A DNA stretch of 64,000 nt, from positions 1-64,000 of the forward strand of contig CAWAFQ010000001.1 of the NCBI GenBank assembly GCA_963781345.1. Direction: 5' to 3'. A model generated the notes under the pieces. It saw only the letters and a program-made list of their open reading frames with translations, was not told the DNA's origin and searched no databases. Source of the DNA: JBBRHQ01 sp963781345 (GTDB lineage: Bacteria > Actinomycetota > Thermoleophilia > Solirubrobacterales > 70-9). This document shows, piece after piece, positions 1-8,368 of the stretch (positions are counted from its first letter, which is position 1; the number at the start of each line of letters is the position of its first letter). The position numbers and the translations under genes are program-made.

Positions 1-109
1 ACTACAGCTAGCTCGCCCTCCACCGCGACCGGCCCGGTGGCGAGGCGGCGGACTCCGTTTGGGTAGATTGCCCTTCGGAAAACGTCGACAGCAGGGGAGT
101 GAAGAGGCC

Positions 110-1456
110 ATGCCAAAGAAGTTGCTGACCGCCTGCGCGAGTCTGATTGCGCTCTTTGCCGTCGGCAGCGCCGCCGCGGCGGGCGCCGGCAACGGCGTCG
201 CGAGCGCCGTCTCCTCCGGTGCCGCCATCCCCCAGCAAACGTGTTTTTGGAACGGCCCCGCCGCGTCGAAGTTCGACACCAATCCGGAAAGCAATTACGC
301 CTTTCCGGATTCTGGCGCCATCTACTGGGCGGCGAAGTTCACGATGCCCGCCGGCTCGAGGATCGTCCTGCGGGGGCGCTACGCGCAGGCTCGCTACACG
401 TCGCTGAACACCTACAACCTGGCGAACAACGCGCCGGTCGACGCCCTCAACGACGTCCACACTAAGCCTGATCAGGGTTCCACCAACCCCTTCCGACTCG
501 GCAACCGCCGTGACCTGCCGAGGCGCTCCTACACCGTGCGAGTCCTCAACCAGACGGTTCCCGCGACCAGGGCGCCGAACGCCCTCTACGCGGGCGTCAC
601 CGGTCAACCTCAGCAGGCGATCATCTATCGGCTCTACGAGCCGGACTCCTTCAAGCAGAAGGAGCTGACCGGCGGCGCCGGCCTCCCGGTCCCGGAGCTG
701 CACCTGGCCGACGGCACCGTGCAGAGGGGCAGCGCCGCCTGCAACACGCTGCAAACCCAGGGCGGGCGGCTCTCGATCACCACGCTCCCCGAGAGCGTCT
801 ACGCATCGCTGCGCAACCAGCCCGGAAAGCCGGCCACCTTCCCGGCCACCCCGAGGCCGACCTGGAGGGCCTACTACAACACCGGGTTCTCGATCTCGTG
901 CAGTTACCTCGGTGACTGCACGGGCAACCCGGTGCGGACCGGCGGGCAATACAGCAACATCGACAACAGCTACGTCTCAGCCTTGGTCAGCCGTGGCTTC
1001 GCCGCCGGGCCGGTTCTCGTCCTCAGGGGCAAGCTGCCGTCGACTCCGAGGACCGGGCCCGATGTCAAGAGAATGGGCAAGGGGCAGCTGCGTTACTGGT
1101 CGATATGCCAGAACGAGTCTCTGTACACGACCAGGGGAGCGGGTTGCCTCTATGAAACCGAGGTCCCGGTCGACAGGCACGGCAACTACACGATCGTCAC
1201 CAGCAAGGGAGGCGACCGGCCGTCCAACGCGAGGACGAAGTGCGGCGTCGGCTACCTGCCCTGGCCGAAGAAAGGAGACGGCTACGGCAACCTCGATGAC
1301 GGCCTCCTGATCCTCAGGAACATGCTCCCGGCGGCCAATTTCCACCGTGCCGTCCAGGACACCAAGACCCCGGGCGACGAGGCCCAGGTGATGGGGCCCT
1401 ACCTGCCCAGGGGCACCTACACAACGAAGGCGGCCTTCCAGCAGAGAGGCTGCTGA
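110..1456 (+). CDS. Secreted protein of unknown function
   Basis: A 448-residue protein. I chose the ATG at 110 because a GGGGAG ribosome-binding sequence lies about 10 nt upstream and the first residues then form a classical signal peptide: a Lys pair, a hydrophobic stretch and an Ala-rich cleavage region near residues 25-32. In the mature part I see no transmembrane segment, several Cys residues and many aromatic residues, which suits a folded extracytoplasmic domain. I do not recognise the family. The gene stands alone, with 420 nt of non-coding sequence after it. Confidence 0.75.
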   Translation: MPKKLLTACASLIALFAVGSAAAAGAGNGVASAVSSGAAIPQQTCFWNGPAASKFDTNPESNYAFPDSGAIYWAAKFTMPAGSRIVLRGRYAQARYTSLNTYNLANNAPVDALNDVHTKPDQGSTNPFRLGNRRDLPRRSYTVRVLNQTVPATRAPNALYAGVTGQPQQAIIYRLYEPDSFKQKELTGGAGLPVPELHLADGTVQRGSAACNTLQTQGGRLSITTLPESVYASLRNQPGKPATFPATPRPTWRAYYNTGFSISCSYLGDCTGNPVRTGGQYSNIDNSYVSALVSRGFAAGPVLVLRGKLPSTPRTGPDVKRMGKGQLRYWSICQNESLYTTRGAGCLYETEVPVDRHGNYTIVTSKGGDRPSNARTKCGVGYLPWPKKGDGYGNLDDGLLILRNMLPAANFHRAVQDTKTPGDEAQVMGPYLPRGTYTTKAAFQQRGC

Positions 1457-1877
1457 GCCCCCAGGCCGATGCCCAGGTGATTCGCTCGCGAGCGGGCGAT
1501 TCCCGCGCGGCGCGGTTGGTGATCGGCGCTCCGCCCCGGGATCTGGATCTGGGTCTGGGTCTACCGATCGGTGGTGGCGGCGTCTACTAGGGGGGACTCA
1601 CCCCCTAGGTCCCCCAACACCTCGGAGACAGATAGCAAGGCCTCGACCTCGCACGCCCCGGCCAGCTGGCCGGGCGACGGCTCGGAGTCACAACCGAGAA
1701 CGGCTCGGAGCTCAGTTCACGTAGTCGGGCGTGCCGCCGACGCCGAGGGCTCTCGCAGGCTCCTGAAGTTTGCGTGTTTTCGGGGGCCGTGGGCCCAGAA
1801 AACACGCAAGATGCCGCGGGCCCCAAACTCTGGGGGTGAGATGAACGCCCGTCGCTACATCTTGGGATTAGGACGGA
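1457..1877. other. Non-coding gap with two inverted repeats
   Basis: No convincing gene. It holds a short hairpin at 1587-1608 (CTAGGGGG, loop GACTCA after one extra G, CCCCCTAG), which could end transcription of the upstream gene but has no T tract. It also holds the 40-bp palindromic element at 1770-1809. Small open frames here lack ribosome-binding sites. Confidence 0.6.
1770..1809. repeat. 40-bp palindromic element, copy 1
   Basis: Perfect 12-bp arms, TTGCGTGTTTTC and GAAAACACGCAA, around a 16-nt GC-rich centre that itself carries GGGCC/GGCCC. The same layout (12 + 16 + 12) occurs at 28405-28444. It lies in a gap between genes and near the 3' end of the collagen-like gene, so it could be a transcription end, a protein-binding palindrome or a dispersed repeat. 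Confidence 0.75.
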
Positions 1878-3608
1878 CTAGGGCGCGGTGGTGCAGATGG
1901 CGAAAGCCTGAACGCTCCAGTTAGCCGCGACACCGTCAACCTCTTCGACCGAGACGGTCCAGGTGCCGTCCGAGGTCGGTTGGTTCTGGTAGGCCGCCAG
2001 GCCCCCGGTGCCCGACGTGTACGTGTAGCCCCCACCCACAAGCCTCTTGCCGGCGGTGCAGCTGGCGGTCACGGTCTTCGGAGAGACACTGTTACTGGCG
2101 CTGGGGGTGCCAGGGATCCGCTCCCAGCCGCTGACGCCGTCCGGGCCGGTCGCGCCGGTCGGGCCTGCGACTCCCGTCGGGCCTGCGGCACCCGTCGGGC
2201 CTGCGGCACCCTGCGGACCGGTGGTACCGGCCGGGCCGGTGGCACCGGTAGATCCGGTAGCGCCCTGCGAGCCGGTAGCGCCCTGCGAGCCGGTCGCTCC
2301 TGCGGAGCCCGTCGGGCCGGCGGGACCCTGAGGGCCGGTCGAGCCTGCGGGGCCCGTCGGACCCTGAAGGCCGGTGGCGCCTGCAGAGCCCGTCGGGCCG
2401 GCGGGACCCTGAGAGCCGGTCGGGCCCTGGTCGCCTGTGGCACCCTTGGCGCCTGTGGCTCCGTCAACTCCTGCGGCGCCGGTCGGGCCCTGGTCGCCGG
2501 TGGCGCCCTTGGCGCCTGTGGCACCGTCAACTCCTGCGGCTCCGGTCGGACCCAGGTCGCCTGTGGCACCCTGCGCGCCCGTGGCTCCTGCGGCGCCGGT
2601 CGGGCCCTGGTCGCCGGTGGCGCCCTTGGCGCCTGTGGCTCCGTCGGCTCCTGCGGCTCCGGTCGGACCCAGGTCGCCGGTGGCACCCTTGGCGCCTGTG
2701 GCACCGTCGGCGCCGGTCGGGCCCGCGGGACCCTGAGGTCCGGTAGCGCCATCGGCTCCGGTCGGGCCATCGGCTCCGGTGGCGCCGTCAGCGCCTGCGG
2801 CTCCGGTCGGACCCTGGTCGCCTGTGGCACCCTTGGCGCCTGTGGCACCGTCAGTTCCTGCGGCTCCGGTCGGGCCCGCGGGACCCTGAGGTCCGGTAGC
2901 GCCATCGGCTCCGGTCGGGCCATCGACGCCGGTGGCTCCGTCAACTCCTGCGGCTCCGGTCGGACCCTGGTCGCCTGTGGCACCCTGCGCGCCCGTGGCG
3001 CCCGTGGCTCCTGCGGCGCCGGTCGGGCCCTGGTCGCCGGTGGCGCCCTTGGCGCCTGTGGCTCCGTCAACTCCTGCGGCTCCGGTCGGCCCCTGGTCGC
3101 CGGTGACGCCCTGTGCGCCCGTGGCTCCTGCGACTCCGGTCGGCCCCTGGTCGCCGGTGACGCCCTTGGCGCCTGTGGCACCGTCAGCTCCCGTTGCGCC
3201 CTTGGCGCCGGTCGCGCCATCAGCGCCTGTCGCGCCCTTGGCGCCGTCGGCTCCTGCGGGACCGGTCGGTCCCTGCGAGCCGGTCGGTCCCTGAGCGCCC
3301 GCCGGGCCGGTTGCGCCAGTTGAGCCAGGGGATCCGGCGGGACCGGTCGCACCTGTGGCGCCCTGCGGTCCAGCGGGGGCGTTGGTCACCAAGCGGAGGA
3401 CCTGGTACATGCGCTTCTTGCAGCTCTTCTTCTTCTTGGTGGCGCGAAGGGTGCCCTTGTGGGGGTTCTTCTTTTTGATGCAGACGTAGATGTAGGTCTT
3501 CCCTGAAGCGGAAGCCTGGGAGGCCGGCACCATCATCCCCAACGCCATCGTCCCCAGGACGAGGAGGGCGCACACACACAGAAGCTTCTTTGGAAAGTTG
3601 GAGGCCAT
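1878..3608 (-). CDS. Secreted collagen-like Gly-X-Y repeat protein
   Basis: A 576-residue protein from the ATG at 3608; longer upstream starts would run through the promoter. Residues 1-32 form a signal peptide. A Lys/Cys-rich segment follows to about residue 72, then about 400 residues of Gly-X-Y triplets, mostly GATG, GPTG, GPQG, GAKG and GADG, with many Thr and Pro. The C-terminal ~85 residues form a globular domain with two Cys and many aromatics. Bacterial collagen-like proteins are trimeric, surface-exposed or secreted stalk proteins; a role in adhesion or matrix is inferred. A sigma-28-like promoter lies just upstream, matching those of the pilus genes. Repeat number is likely to vary between strains. 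Confidence 0.9.
   Translation of the reverse strand: MASNFPKKLLCVCALLVLGTMALGMMVPASQASASGKTYIYVCIKKKNPHKGTLRATKKKKSCKKRMYQVLRLVTNAPAGPQGATGATGPAGSPGSTGATGPAGAQGPTGSQGPTGPAGADGAKGATGADGATGAKGATGADGATGAKGVTGDQGPTGVAGATGAQGVTGDQGPTGAAGVDGATGAKGATGDQGPTGAAGATGATGAQGATGDQGPTGAAGVDGATGVDGPTGADGATGPQGPAGPTGAAGTDGATGAKGATGDQGPTGAAGADGATGADGPTGADGATGPQGPAGPTGADGATGAKGATGDLGPTGAAGADGATGAKGATGDQGPTGAAGATGAQGATGDLGPTGAAGVDGATGAKGATGDQGPTGAAGVDGATGAKGATGDQGPTGSQGPAGPTGSAGATGLQGPTGPAGSTGPQGPAGPTGSAGATGSQGATGSQGATGSTGATGPAGTTGPQGAAGPTGAAGPTGVAGPTGATGPDGVSGWERIPGTPSASNSVSPKTVTASCTAGKRLVGGGYTYTSGTGGLAAYQNQPTSDGTWTVSVEEVDGVAANWSVQAFAICTTAP
2140..3375 (-). repeat. Collagen-triplet DNA repeat tract
   Basis: Degenerate tandem repeats with 9-nt and 18-36-nt periods that encode the Gly-X-Y region. 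Larger blocks (for example around 2430-2700 and 2930-3190) are nearly identical to one another, so slippage or recombination could change copy number. The long open frames on the other strand are by-products of this repeat. Confidence 0.85.
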
Positions 3609-3624
3609 GAGATCTCGGCAATTT

Positions 3625-3652
3625 GGATCGGCAGTCGGGCCCCGAACCTTTA
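3625..3652 (-). promoter_or_regulatory. Candidate sigma-28-type promoter of the collagen-like gene
   Basis: On the minus strand a TAAA (3652-3649) is followed after 16 nt by GCCGATCC (3632-3625). The FliA/WhiG/SigD consensus is TAAA, about 15-16 nt, GCCGATAA. The predicted transcript would start about 10 nt before the ATG at 3608. Confidence 0.6.
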
Positions 3653-3684
3653 GCCGAGCGCCTGACTCTCTCACCGCCCCACTT

Positions 3685-3710
3685 CCGGTGGGCCGTCTCA
3701 GGCCCACCGG
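3685..3710 (-). terminator. Strong hairpin after the glycosyltransferase gene
   Basis: A perfect 10-bp stem, CCGGTGGGCC and GGCCCACCGG, with a 6-nt loop, 45 nt after the stop of the upstream minus-strand gene. There is no T tract, so it may act as an mRNA end or a weak terminator. Confidence 0.5.
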
Positions 3711-3755
3711 GAGGGTCCCCGGGGAGCACTCAGTCGGTGGTCACGCTGGGCCTGC

Positions 3756-4946
3756 TCAGGCGGTGGCCTCGCTGAACAGGCCGTTGTAGACGGCGGCCGT
3801 CTGCTCGGCGATGTCGGCCCAGTCGAACTGCCGCAGGTGCGAATAGGCCTCGGCGACCAGTCGCCGCCCCAGCTCGTCGTCGGAGAGCACCCGGATCGCC
3901 ACCTCGGCCAGCGCGGCGGGATCGCGGGCGCGGAAGCGCAGGCCGGCCTCCTCGTGCGGGACGACCTCGCGCAGGCCGCCGGTGTCGGCGACTATGCAGG
4001 GACAGCCGGAGGCCATGGCCTCCAGCGCCACCAACCCGAAGGGCTCATAGATCGAGGGCACGACGGTGAGGTCGGCGATCGCGTAGAGGGAGTGCAGGAC
4101 GTCGTCGCCGATCCACCCAAGGAAGGTGCCGCGCTCGCCCAGCCCGAGCTCGTCGGACTGCTTGTGAAGCTCTGCCTCATGGGTGCCGGAGCCGGCGACG
4201 AGAAAGCGCGTGCCGGGGACCTCCTCGATCACCTTCGGCATCGCTTCGAGCGCGAGCTGGAAGCCCTTCTCGTAGACGAGCCGCCCGATCAGCACGACGA
4301 GCTTCTGGTCGGGATCTGCAAACTCGCCGCGCAGCCGCGTGAGCTCGGCCGGATCCTGGGGCCGCAGGTCCTCGGGGTCGATGCCGTTTGGGATCACCGT
4401 GACCTTCGCCTCCTCGACCCCGAAGATGTCGACGATCTGCTCGCGCATGTAGTGCGAGCAGGCGATAACTCGCTCGGCGCGATTGGTGATCCAGCGCTCG
4501 ACTCCGTGAATGTAGGTTTGAGGATGCTTGTCCACCCAGCCCTGGTGGCGGCCGTGCTCGGTGGCGTGGATCGTCATCACCAGGGGCACGCCGAAGCGCT
4601 TCGCCAGGTGGTCGCAGGCGTTGGCGACGAGCCAGTCATGCCCGTGGACGACGTCGAAGCGGTGGCGGTCGCCAAGCTCGACCCCCGCCGCGAGCATGTC
4701 GGAGTTCATCCGCTCGACCCAGGCGACGAACTCGCCAAGGTCGGTCGGTCGGGTCGGCTCGCGGATGCGGTGTATCCAGACCCCGCCGGCACGCTCCTCG
4801 GCCGGGGATTCCTCGCCGCCGCGGGTGAGGACGTGCACCTCGACGCCGGACTCGACCAGGGCCTCGGAGATCTTTCGCACATGGCGGGCGAGGCCGCCCT
4901 CGATCAGGGGCGGGTACTCCCAGGAGAGGACAAGCAAGCGGGTCAA
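3756..4946 (-). CDS. GT4 glycosyltransferase, glycogen synthase-like
   Basis: A 396-residue GT-B enzyme. The N-terminal domain opens with the donor/acceptor loop WEYPPLIEGGLARHV. The HGHDW and HATEHGR motifs, the IPNGID hinge and a C-terminal nucleotide-sugar site (RLVYEKGF, then EPFGLVALEAMASGCP) follow. This is the actinobacterial GT4 type that extends alpha-1,4-glucan or makes maltose-1-phosphate. The start is a TTG directly before the first beta strand. It lies 44 nt after a GH57 branching-enzyme gene on the same strand, which supports alpha-glucan (glycogen) synthesis. Exact donor (ADP- or UDP-glucose) is not visible. Confidence 0.88.
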   Translation of the reverse strand: MTRLLVLSWEYPPLIEGGLARHVRKISEALVESGVEVHVLTRGGEESPAEERAGGVWIHRIREPTRPTDLGEFVAWVERMNSDMLAAGVELGDRHRFDVVHGHDWLVANACDHLAKRFGVPLVMTIHATEHGRHQGWVDKHPQTYIHGVERWITNRAERVIACSHYMREQIVDIFGVEEAKVTVIPNGIDPEDLRPQDPAELTRLRGEFADPDQKLVVLIGRLVYEKGFQLALEAMPKVIEEVPGTRFLVAGSGTHEAELHKQSDELGLGERGTFLGWIGDDVLHSLYAIADLTVVPSIYEPFGLVALEAMASGCPCIVADTGGLREVVPHEEAGLRFRARDPAALAEVAIRVLSDDELGRRLVAEAYSHLRQFDWADIAEQTAAVYNGLFSEATA

Positions 4947-4990
4947 GGGGTATCCCCGGTCGGTGTTCCGGATGCGGACATCTTCGCCAT

Positions 4991-6424
4991 CTAAGGCTGC
5001 AGCAACGGGGCGAGGTTGAGATCCGGGGCGAGGGCTCGCATGCGCGGGTCGGGTGAGGAACCGGAGTCTAGGGCCTCGAGCATCGCCTGAGAGTGGTTGA
5101 TGGCGCGCAGGAAGGCGTAATCCCCGGCCTGCCGGCGACCGTCGAGGAAGGCCCAGTCGCTGGATTGGACGGCCAGAAGCTCCCGTGCGGCGCGCATCGC
5201 CGCTGGCCCCCCGAGCCCGCCGCAGAGCGCCCGCAGCAGGCGCAACTCGAGCCGCCGCGCTCCCCAGGCGAGGTCGGCCACCGCGACCGAGTCCCAGGTC
5301 CGCAGGTCGCCCCCCTCTCCCCAGCTGGAGGTCACCAGGGTGCGCGCCTCACCGGGGTGGTTGGCCATCGCCTCCGGCAGCGTCACCAGCCGCAGTCCGT
5401 GCCGGTCGGCGATCTCCAGCAGCTTCTCGAGCCAGATCGGGCCCTCGGACCACCAGTGCCCGATCAGCTCGGTATCGATCGCGAAGACGACCAGCCCGCG
5501 CCGCCCGCTGCTCTCCCGATGCCGGCGAAGGCGCTCGGCGATCGCGGCGGCGAACTCCCCCGCCTGGCGCCGGGCCGCCTCAGCTGCGGTGACGGGGTCG
5601 TAGGGGCCGCCGCCGATCCTCCACGTCCTCGTCCCCCTCCAGGACTGGCCTGCGAACTGCGCGTAGGGCTCGGCCGAGGGGTAGCCGCCGAGTGACCAGA
5701 GCCAGCCGACCGCTTCCCAGTCGATGGTGAAGGCAAGCGGGCCGGCCGCGGTCGCGACCGGGGCCAGCGCCGCGGTCCCCGCCTCGTGGGCGCTCTGGTT
5801 GACGCAGAACCAGCGCACACCGTGCTCGGCCAGCCGCCACTCGAGGCCGGGGGTGTAGGCGCACTCAGGCAGCCAGAAGCCCCCGTTCCAGCCGAAGCGG
5901 CGCCGGTGCGAGCGAAGCCCGGCGTCGATCTGCAGAGCGATCCCGGCCCGGGTCGCGAGCATCGGCAGCACCGCGTGGGTGGCAGCCGACGCGGCGAGCG
6001 CGACCCGCCCCGAATCCTGGGCCTCGCCGAAGATCCGCAGCACGTCCCCCCCGCTCCCGTCGAGCAGCTCGAGCGCGCTCCTGTAGCGGGCCAGCTCGGC
6101 CTCGGCGGCGGGTCGGCATTCCGGATCGAGCTCGCGGGCGTCGTCGGCAGCGCTGCCGATCCGGTACTTCACCAGGAACTCGCGCAACCGCTCGCGCGTC
6201 CCCGGATCCTCGAGCTGATCCGCAAGCACGGGGGTCACCGTCATCGTCAGATCCCTGGCGATCTCCAGTACCGGTAGGTACGACCGCACCACGGCGTCGA
6301 ACAGCCACTCCTCTCCGAATGGGTAGGTCCCGAACCCCTCGACGTAGGGCATGTGCGAGTGCAGCACGATCGCCAGGTCCCCGACGGTGTCGGTGCGGTC
6401 GGATCGGCGGGCGGGTCCTGTCAT
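4991..6424 (-). CDS. GH57 1,4-alpha-glucan branching enzyme
   Basis: About 477 residues. GH57 motifs are in order: the N-terminal HSHMPY, the nucleophile motif GFWLPECAY near residue 185, and the acid/base motif FAIDTELIGHWW near residue 320, followed by a helical DUF1957-type C-terminal domain. The family makes alpha-1,6 branches in alpha-glucan. I prefer the ATG at 6424; an upstream in-frame ATG at 6484 would add 20 poorly conserved-looking residues. Both ATGs sit inside the arms of an inverted repeat. It is probably co-transcribed with the downstream GT4 enzyme. Confidence 0.88.
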   Translation of the reverse strand: MTGPARRSDRTDTVGDLAIVLHSHMPYVEGFGTYPFGEEWLFDAVVRSYLPVLEIARDLTMTVTPVLADQLEDPGTRERLREFLVKYRIGSAADDARELDPECRPAAEAELARYRSALELLDGSGGDVLRIFGEAQDSGRVALAASAATHAVLPMLATRAGIALQIDAGLRSHRRRFGWNGGFWLPECAYTPGLEWRLAEHGVRWFCVNQSAHEAGTAALAPVATAAGPLAFTIDWEAVGWLWSLGGYPSAEPYAQFAGQSWRGTRTWRIGGGPYDPVTAAEAARRQAGEFAAAIAERLRRHRESSGRRGLVVFAIDTELIGHWWSEGPIWLEKLLEIADRHGLRLVTLPEAMANHPGEARTLVTSSWGEGGDLRTWDSVAVADLAWGARRLELRLLRALCGGLGGPAAMRAARELLAVQSSDWAFLDGRRQAGDYAFLRAINHSQAMLEALDSGSSPDPRMRALAPDLNLAPLLQP

Positions 6425-6490
6425 CGGATGAGACCCACCATTGCCTGCGCTCCACGGCGGGTGCTCGGCAATGGGTCCTCCCATCCGATG
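6422..6490 (-). repeat. Inverted repeat over the GH57 gene start
   Basis: Arms at 6422-6445 and 6467-6490 match at 19 of 24 positions, with the outer CATCGGATG/CATCCGATG and the inner GCAATGG parts perfect. In the minus-strand mRNA the hairpin would hold the ATG at 6424, so it could limit translation. It also lies after the stop of the upstream methyltransferase gene. Confidence 0.55.
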
Positions 6491-6525
6491 CCACCCGCCC
6501 GATCATCCGTCCCGGCCGACATGGC

Positions 6526-7272
6526 TCAGGCAGTGCAGATCGCGATGAAGTCGAGCGCGCCGTCCAGGTCGTCGGAGCGGAGTGCGAAGTCCGTGACGGA
6601 AATCGAAGGGGTGAAGCGGTCGTAGAAGGGCTTGGTCAGGCGCAGAACCCGGTGGACATGGTCCCAGCCGAACCGGATCGCGATCTCGTGGGCACGCAGC
6701 TTGCGGGCGTGGTGCAGGCCGAGGATCTCGACCTGTGAGAAATGCGGCTCCAGCAGCTTGCGGTACTCGGAGATCGTGTACTCGCGGATGTGCCAGGGGT
6801 TCTCGGACTTCTCGGCTCCGGGGGGCGCCAGAGTGAGGCGATTGGGAGTCGATATGTAGGAGACAGGGGCGATCCCTGCGAAACGGCGAAGTAGTTCCTG
6901 GGGCTTCTCGACGTGCTCGATTGTCTGCAGGAAGACGATCGCGTCACGCCGTGTGTCGAACTGCTCGACCAGCATCCGCTCGAATCGGAGATTCGAACGT
7001 CGGTAGCGGAGTCGGGCGTGTTCGTGGGCTTCGGGGTTGGCGTCGACCCCGATCACCTCGGCGGCGGTCGCGGCGAGGATGTCGGAGCCGTAGCCCTCGC
7101 CGCAGGCGAGATCGGCCACGCGCAGTCCGCGGCAGCGCTGAGCGAGCCACTCGTAGACGACCAGGTGGCGCCGGTACCAGTAGTTCTCCTCGGGAACGTC
7201 GGGCAGCGTCCGCTCGCCGGTGAGCGGAAGCGGCGGGACCCCTGGAGGCTGATCTTGCTGGATGTAGTCCAC
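6526..7272 (-). CDS. SAM-dependent methyltransferase (class I)
   Basis: About 248 residues from a GTG at 7272; a longer frame would run into the divergent gene and is unlikely. Motif I is VADLACGEGYGSDIL, followed by VIGVDANPEAHEHAR, the post-motif FDAIVFLQTIEHVEKP-like segment and SYISTPNRLTL, as in Methyltransf_11/23 proteins related to UbiG. The substrate is not apparent. It is divergent from another methyltransferase gene, with an 87-nt shared promoter region. Confidence 0.8.
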   Translation of the reverse strand: MDYIQQDQPPGVPPLPLTGERTLPDVPEENYWYRRHLVVYEWLAQRCRGLRVADLACGEGYGSDILAATAAEVIGVDANPEAHEHARLRYRRSNLRFERMLVEQFDTRRDAIVFLQTIEHVEKPQELLRRFAGIAPVSYISTPNRLTLAPPGAEKSENPWHIREYTISEYRKLLEPHFSQVEILGLHHARKLRAHEIAIRFGWDHVHRVLRLTKPFYDRFTPSISVTDFALRSDDLDGALDFIAICTA

Positions 7273-7359
7273 GAATGCAGAGAACGGCGGCCCTGACCGT
7301 AGCCCCTGCTTTCCGCCCTCCGCTTTCCGCCTCCCATTTTCTCCGTATCGTTGCGCCCG

Positions 7360-8304
7360 ATGCCCGCCGCCCCGGACGCAAGCGCCGACCACATCCGAAG
7401 CGTCAACACGACCTACCACGACGTCGCCGCGCGGACCTATGACTCGAAATGGGGGATTGACTTCGGGCCGGTCGGTCAGGCCCAGGTGCGAGCCAAGCTC
7501 GAGAGGGCTCTGGGCGGGCGGCTCTCGGGGCCGTTCGGCGACGCTCTCGAGATCGGTGCTGGCACCGGCTACTTCACGCTCAACCTTCTCCAGCAGGGCC
7601 TGATCAGCCGCGCCACCGCGACCGATATCTCCCCCGGCATGCTCGCCTCCCTGAGGGCCAATGCCGAGGGGCTCGGGCTCGAGGTCACGACCGCGGTAAC
7701 CGGCGCGGAGCAGCTTCCCTTCGAGGATCAGAGCTTCGACCTCGTGTTCGGCCACGCGATCCTCCACCACATACCCGATCTGGCGCAGGCGTTCACCGAG
7801 TTCCAGCGGGTCCTGCGCCCCGGTGGCGTTGTCGCCTTCTGCGGTGAGCCATCCCGCTACGGCAACCGTCTGGCGGCGCTGCCAAAGCGCGCGGGAGCGC
7901 TGCTTGCCCCCGCCTGGAGGGCGGCTCTGCGGGCAAGGCCGGCGATCGAGCCGGACGGGCCCGAATCCAACGGGCACTCGCTCGAGAGCGAGGTCGACGT
8001 CCACTCCTTCTCGCCATCGGACCTTCGGCGGACGATTGTCGCGGCCGGATTCGAGGGCGACCGCGTCGGTGGCGAGGAGCTTCTGGCGAACATCTGGGGA
8101 TGGGGCCTGCGATCGATCGAGGCGAGCGCCGAGCCTGAGTCGGTACCGATGGCCTGGAGGCGCTTCGCCTTCCGCAGCTACCTCGAGCTGCAGAAGGTCG
8201 ACCGGGCCCTGCTCGAGCCGCGCCTGCCCCCCGAGCTCTTCTACAACCTCGTCCTCTCCGCCAAACGGCGACCCAGAATCGACCCCAGTGGGGGCCGAAG
8301 CTGA
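7360..8304 (+). CDS. SAM-dependent methyltransferase, UbiE-like
   Basis: 314 residues from the ATG at 7360. The N-terminal segment NTTYHDVAARTYDSKWG is typical of class I methyltransferases with a lid helix. Motif I is ALEIGAGTGYFTLNL, then ATDISPGM, then LPFEDQSFDLVFGHAILHHIPD and VLRPGGVVAFCGEP. The C-terminal ~120 residues are less conserved and may bind the substrate. The target is unknown. Confidence 0.85.
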   Translation: MPAAPDASADHIRSVNTTYHDVAARTYDSKWGIDFGPVGQAQVRAKLERALGGRLSGPFGDALEIGAGTGYFTLNLLQQGLISRATATDISPGMLASLRANAEGLGLEVTTAVTGAEQLPFEDQSFDLVFGHAILHHIPDLAQAFTEFQRVLRPGGVVAFCGEPSRYGNRLAALPKRAGALLAPAWRAALRARPAIEPDGPESNGHSLESEVDVHSFSPSDLRRTIVAAGFEGDRVGGEELLANIWGWGLRSIEASAEPESVPMAWRRFAFRSYLELQKVDRALLEPRLPPELFYNLVLSAKRRPRIDPSGGRS

Positions 8305-8332
8305 CGTTTTGGCTGATATTCAGCTGAAACGT
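8304..8332. terminator. Hairpin between convergent genes
   Basis: An imperfect stem (ACGTTTTGGCTGA against TCAGCTGAAACGT, two mismatches) begins at the stop of the plus-strand methyltransferase. It lies between two convergent genes, so it probably serves as a terminator for one or both. Confidence 0.45.
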
Positions 8333-8368
8333 AAGCCTCGGCCCGATCCTCGGCCGCTTGGGGTCTAA

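Noticed and set aside
1980..3323. Long open frames on the strand opposite the collagen-like gene
   Set aside because: They arise from the Gly-X-Y DNA repeat, which keeps several frames open. No ribosome-binding site or domain is present.
2140..3375. Possible CRISPR-like repeat array
   Set aside because: The repeats are in frame, code for Gly-X-Y triplets and have no unique spacers.
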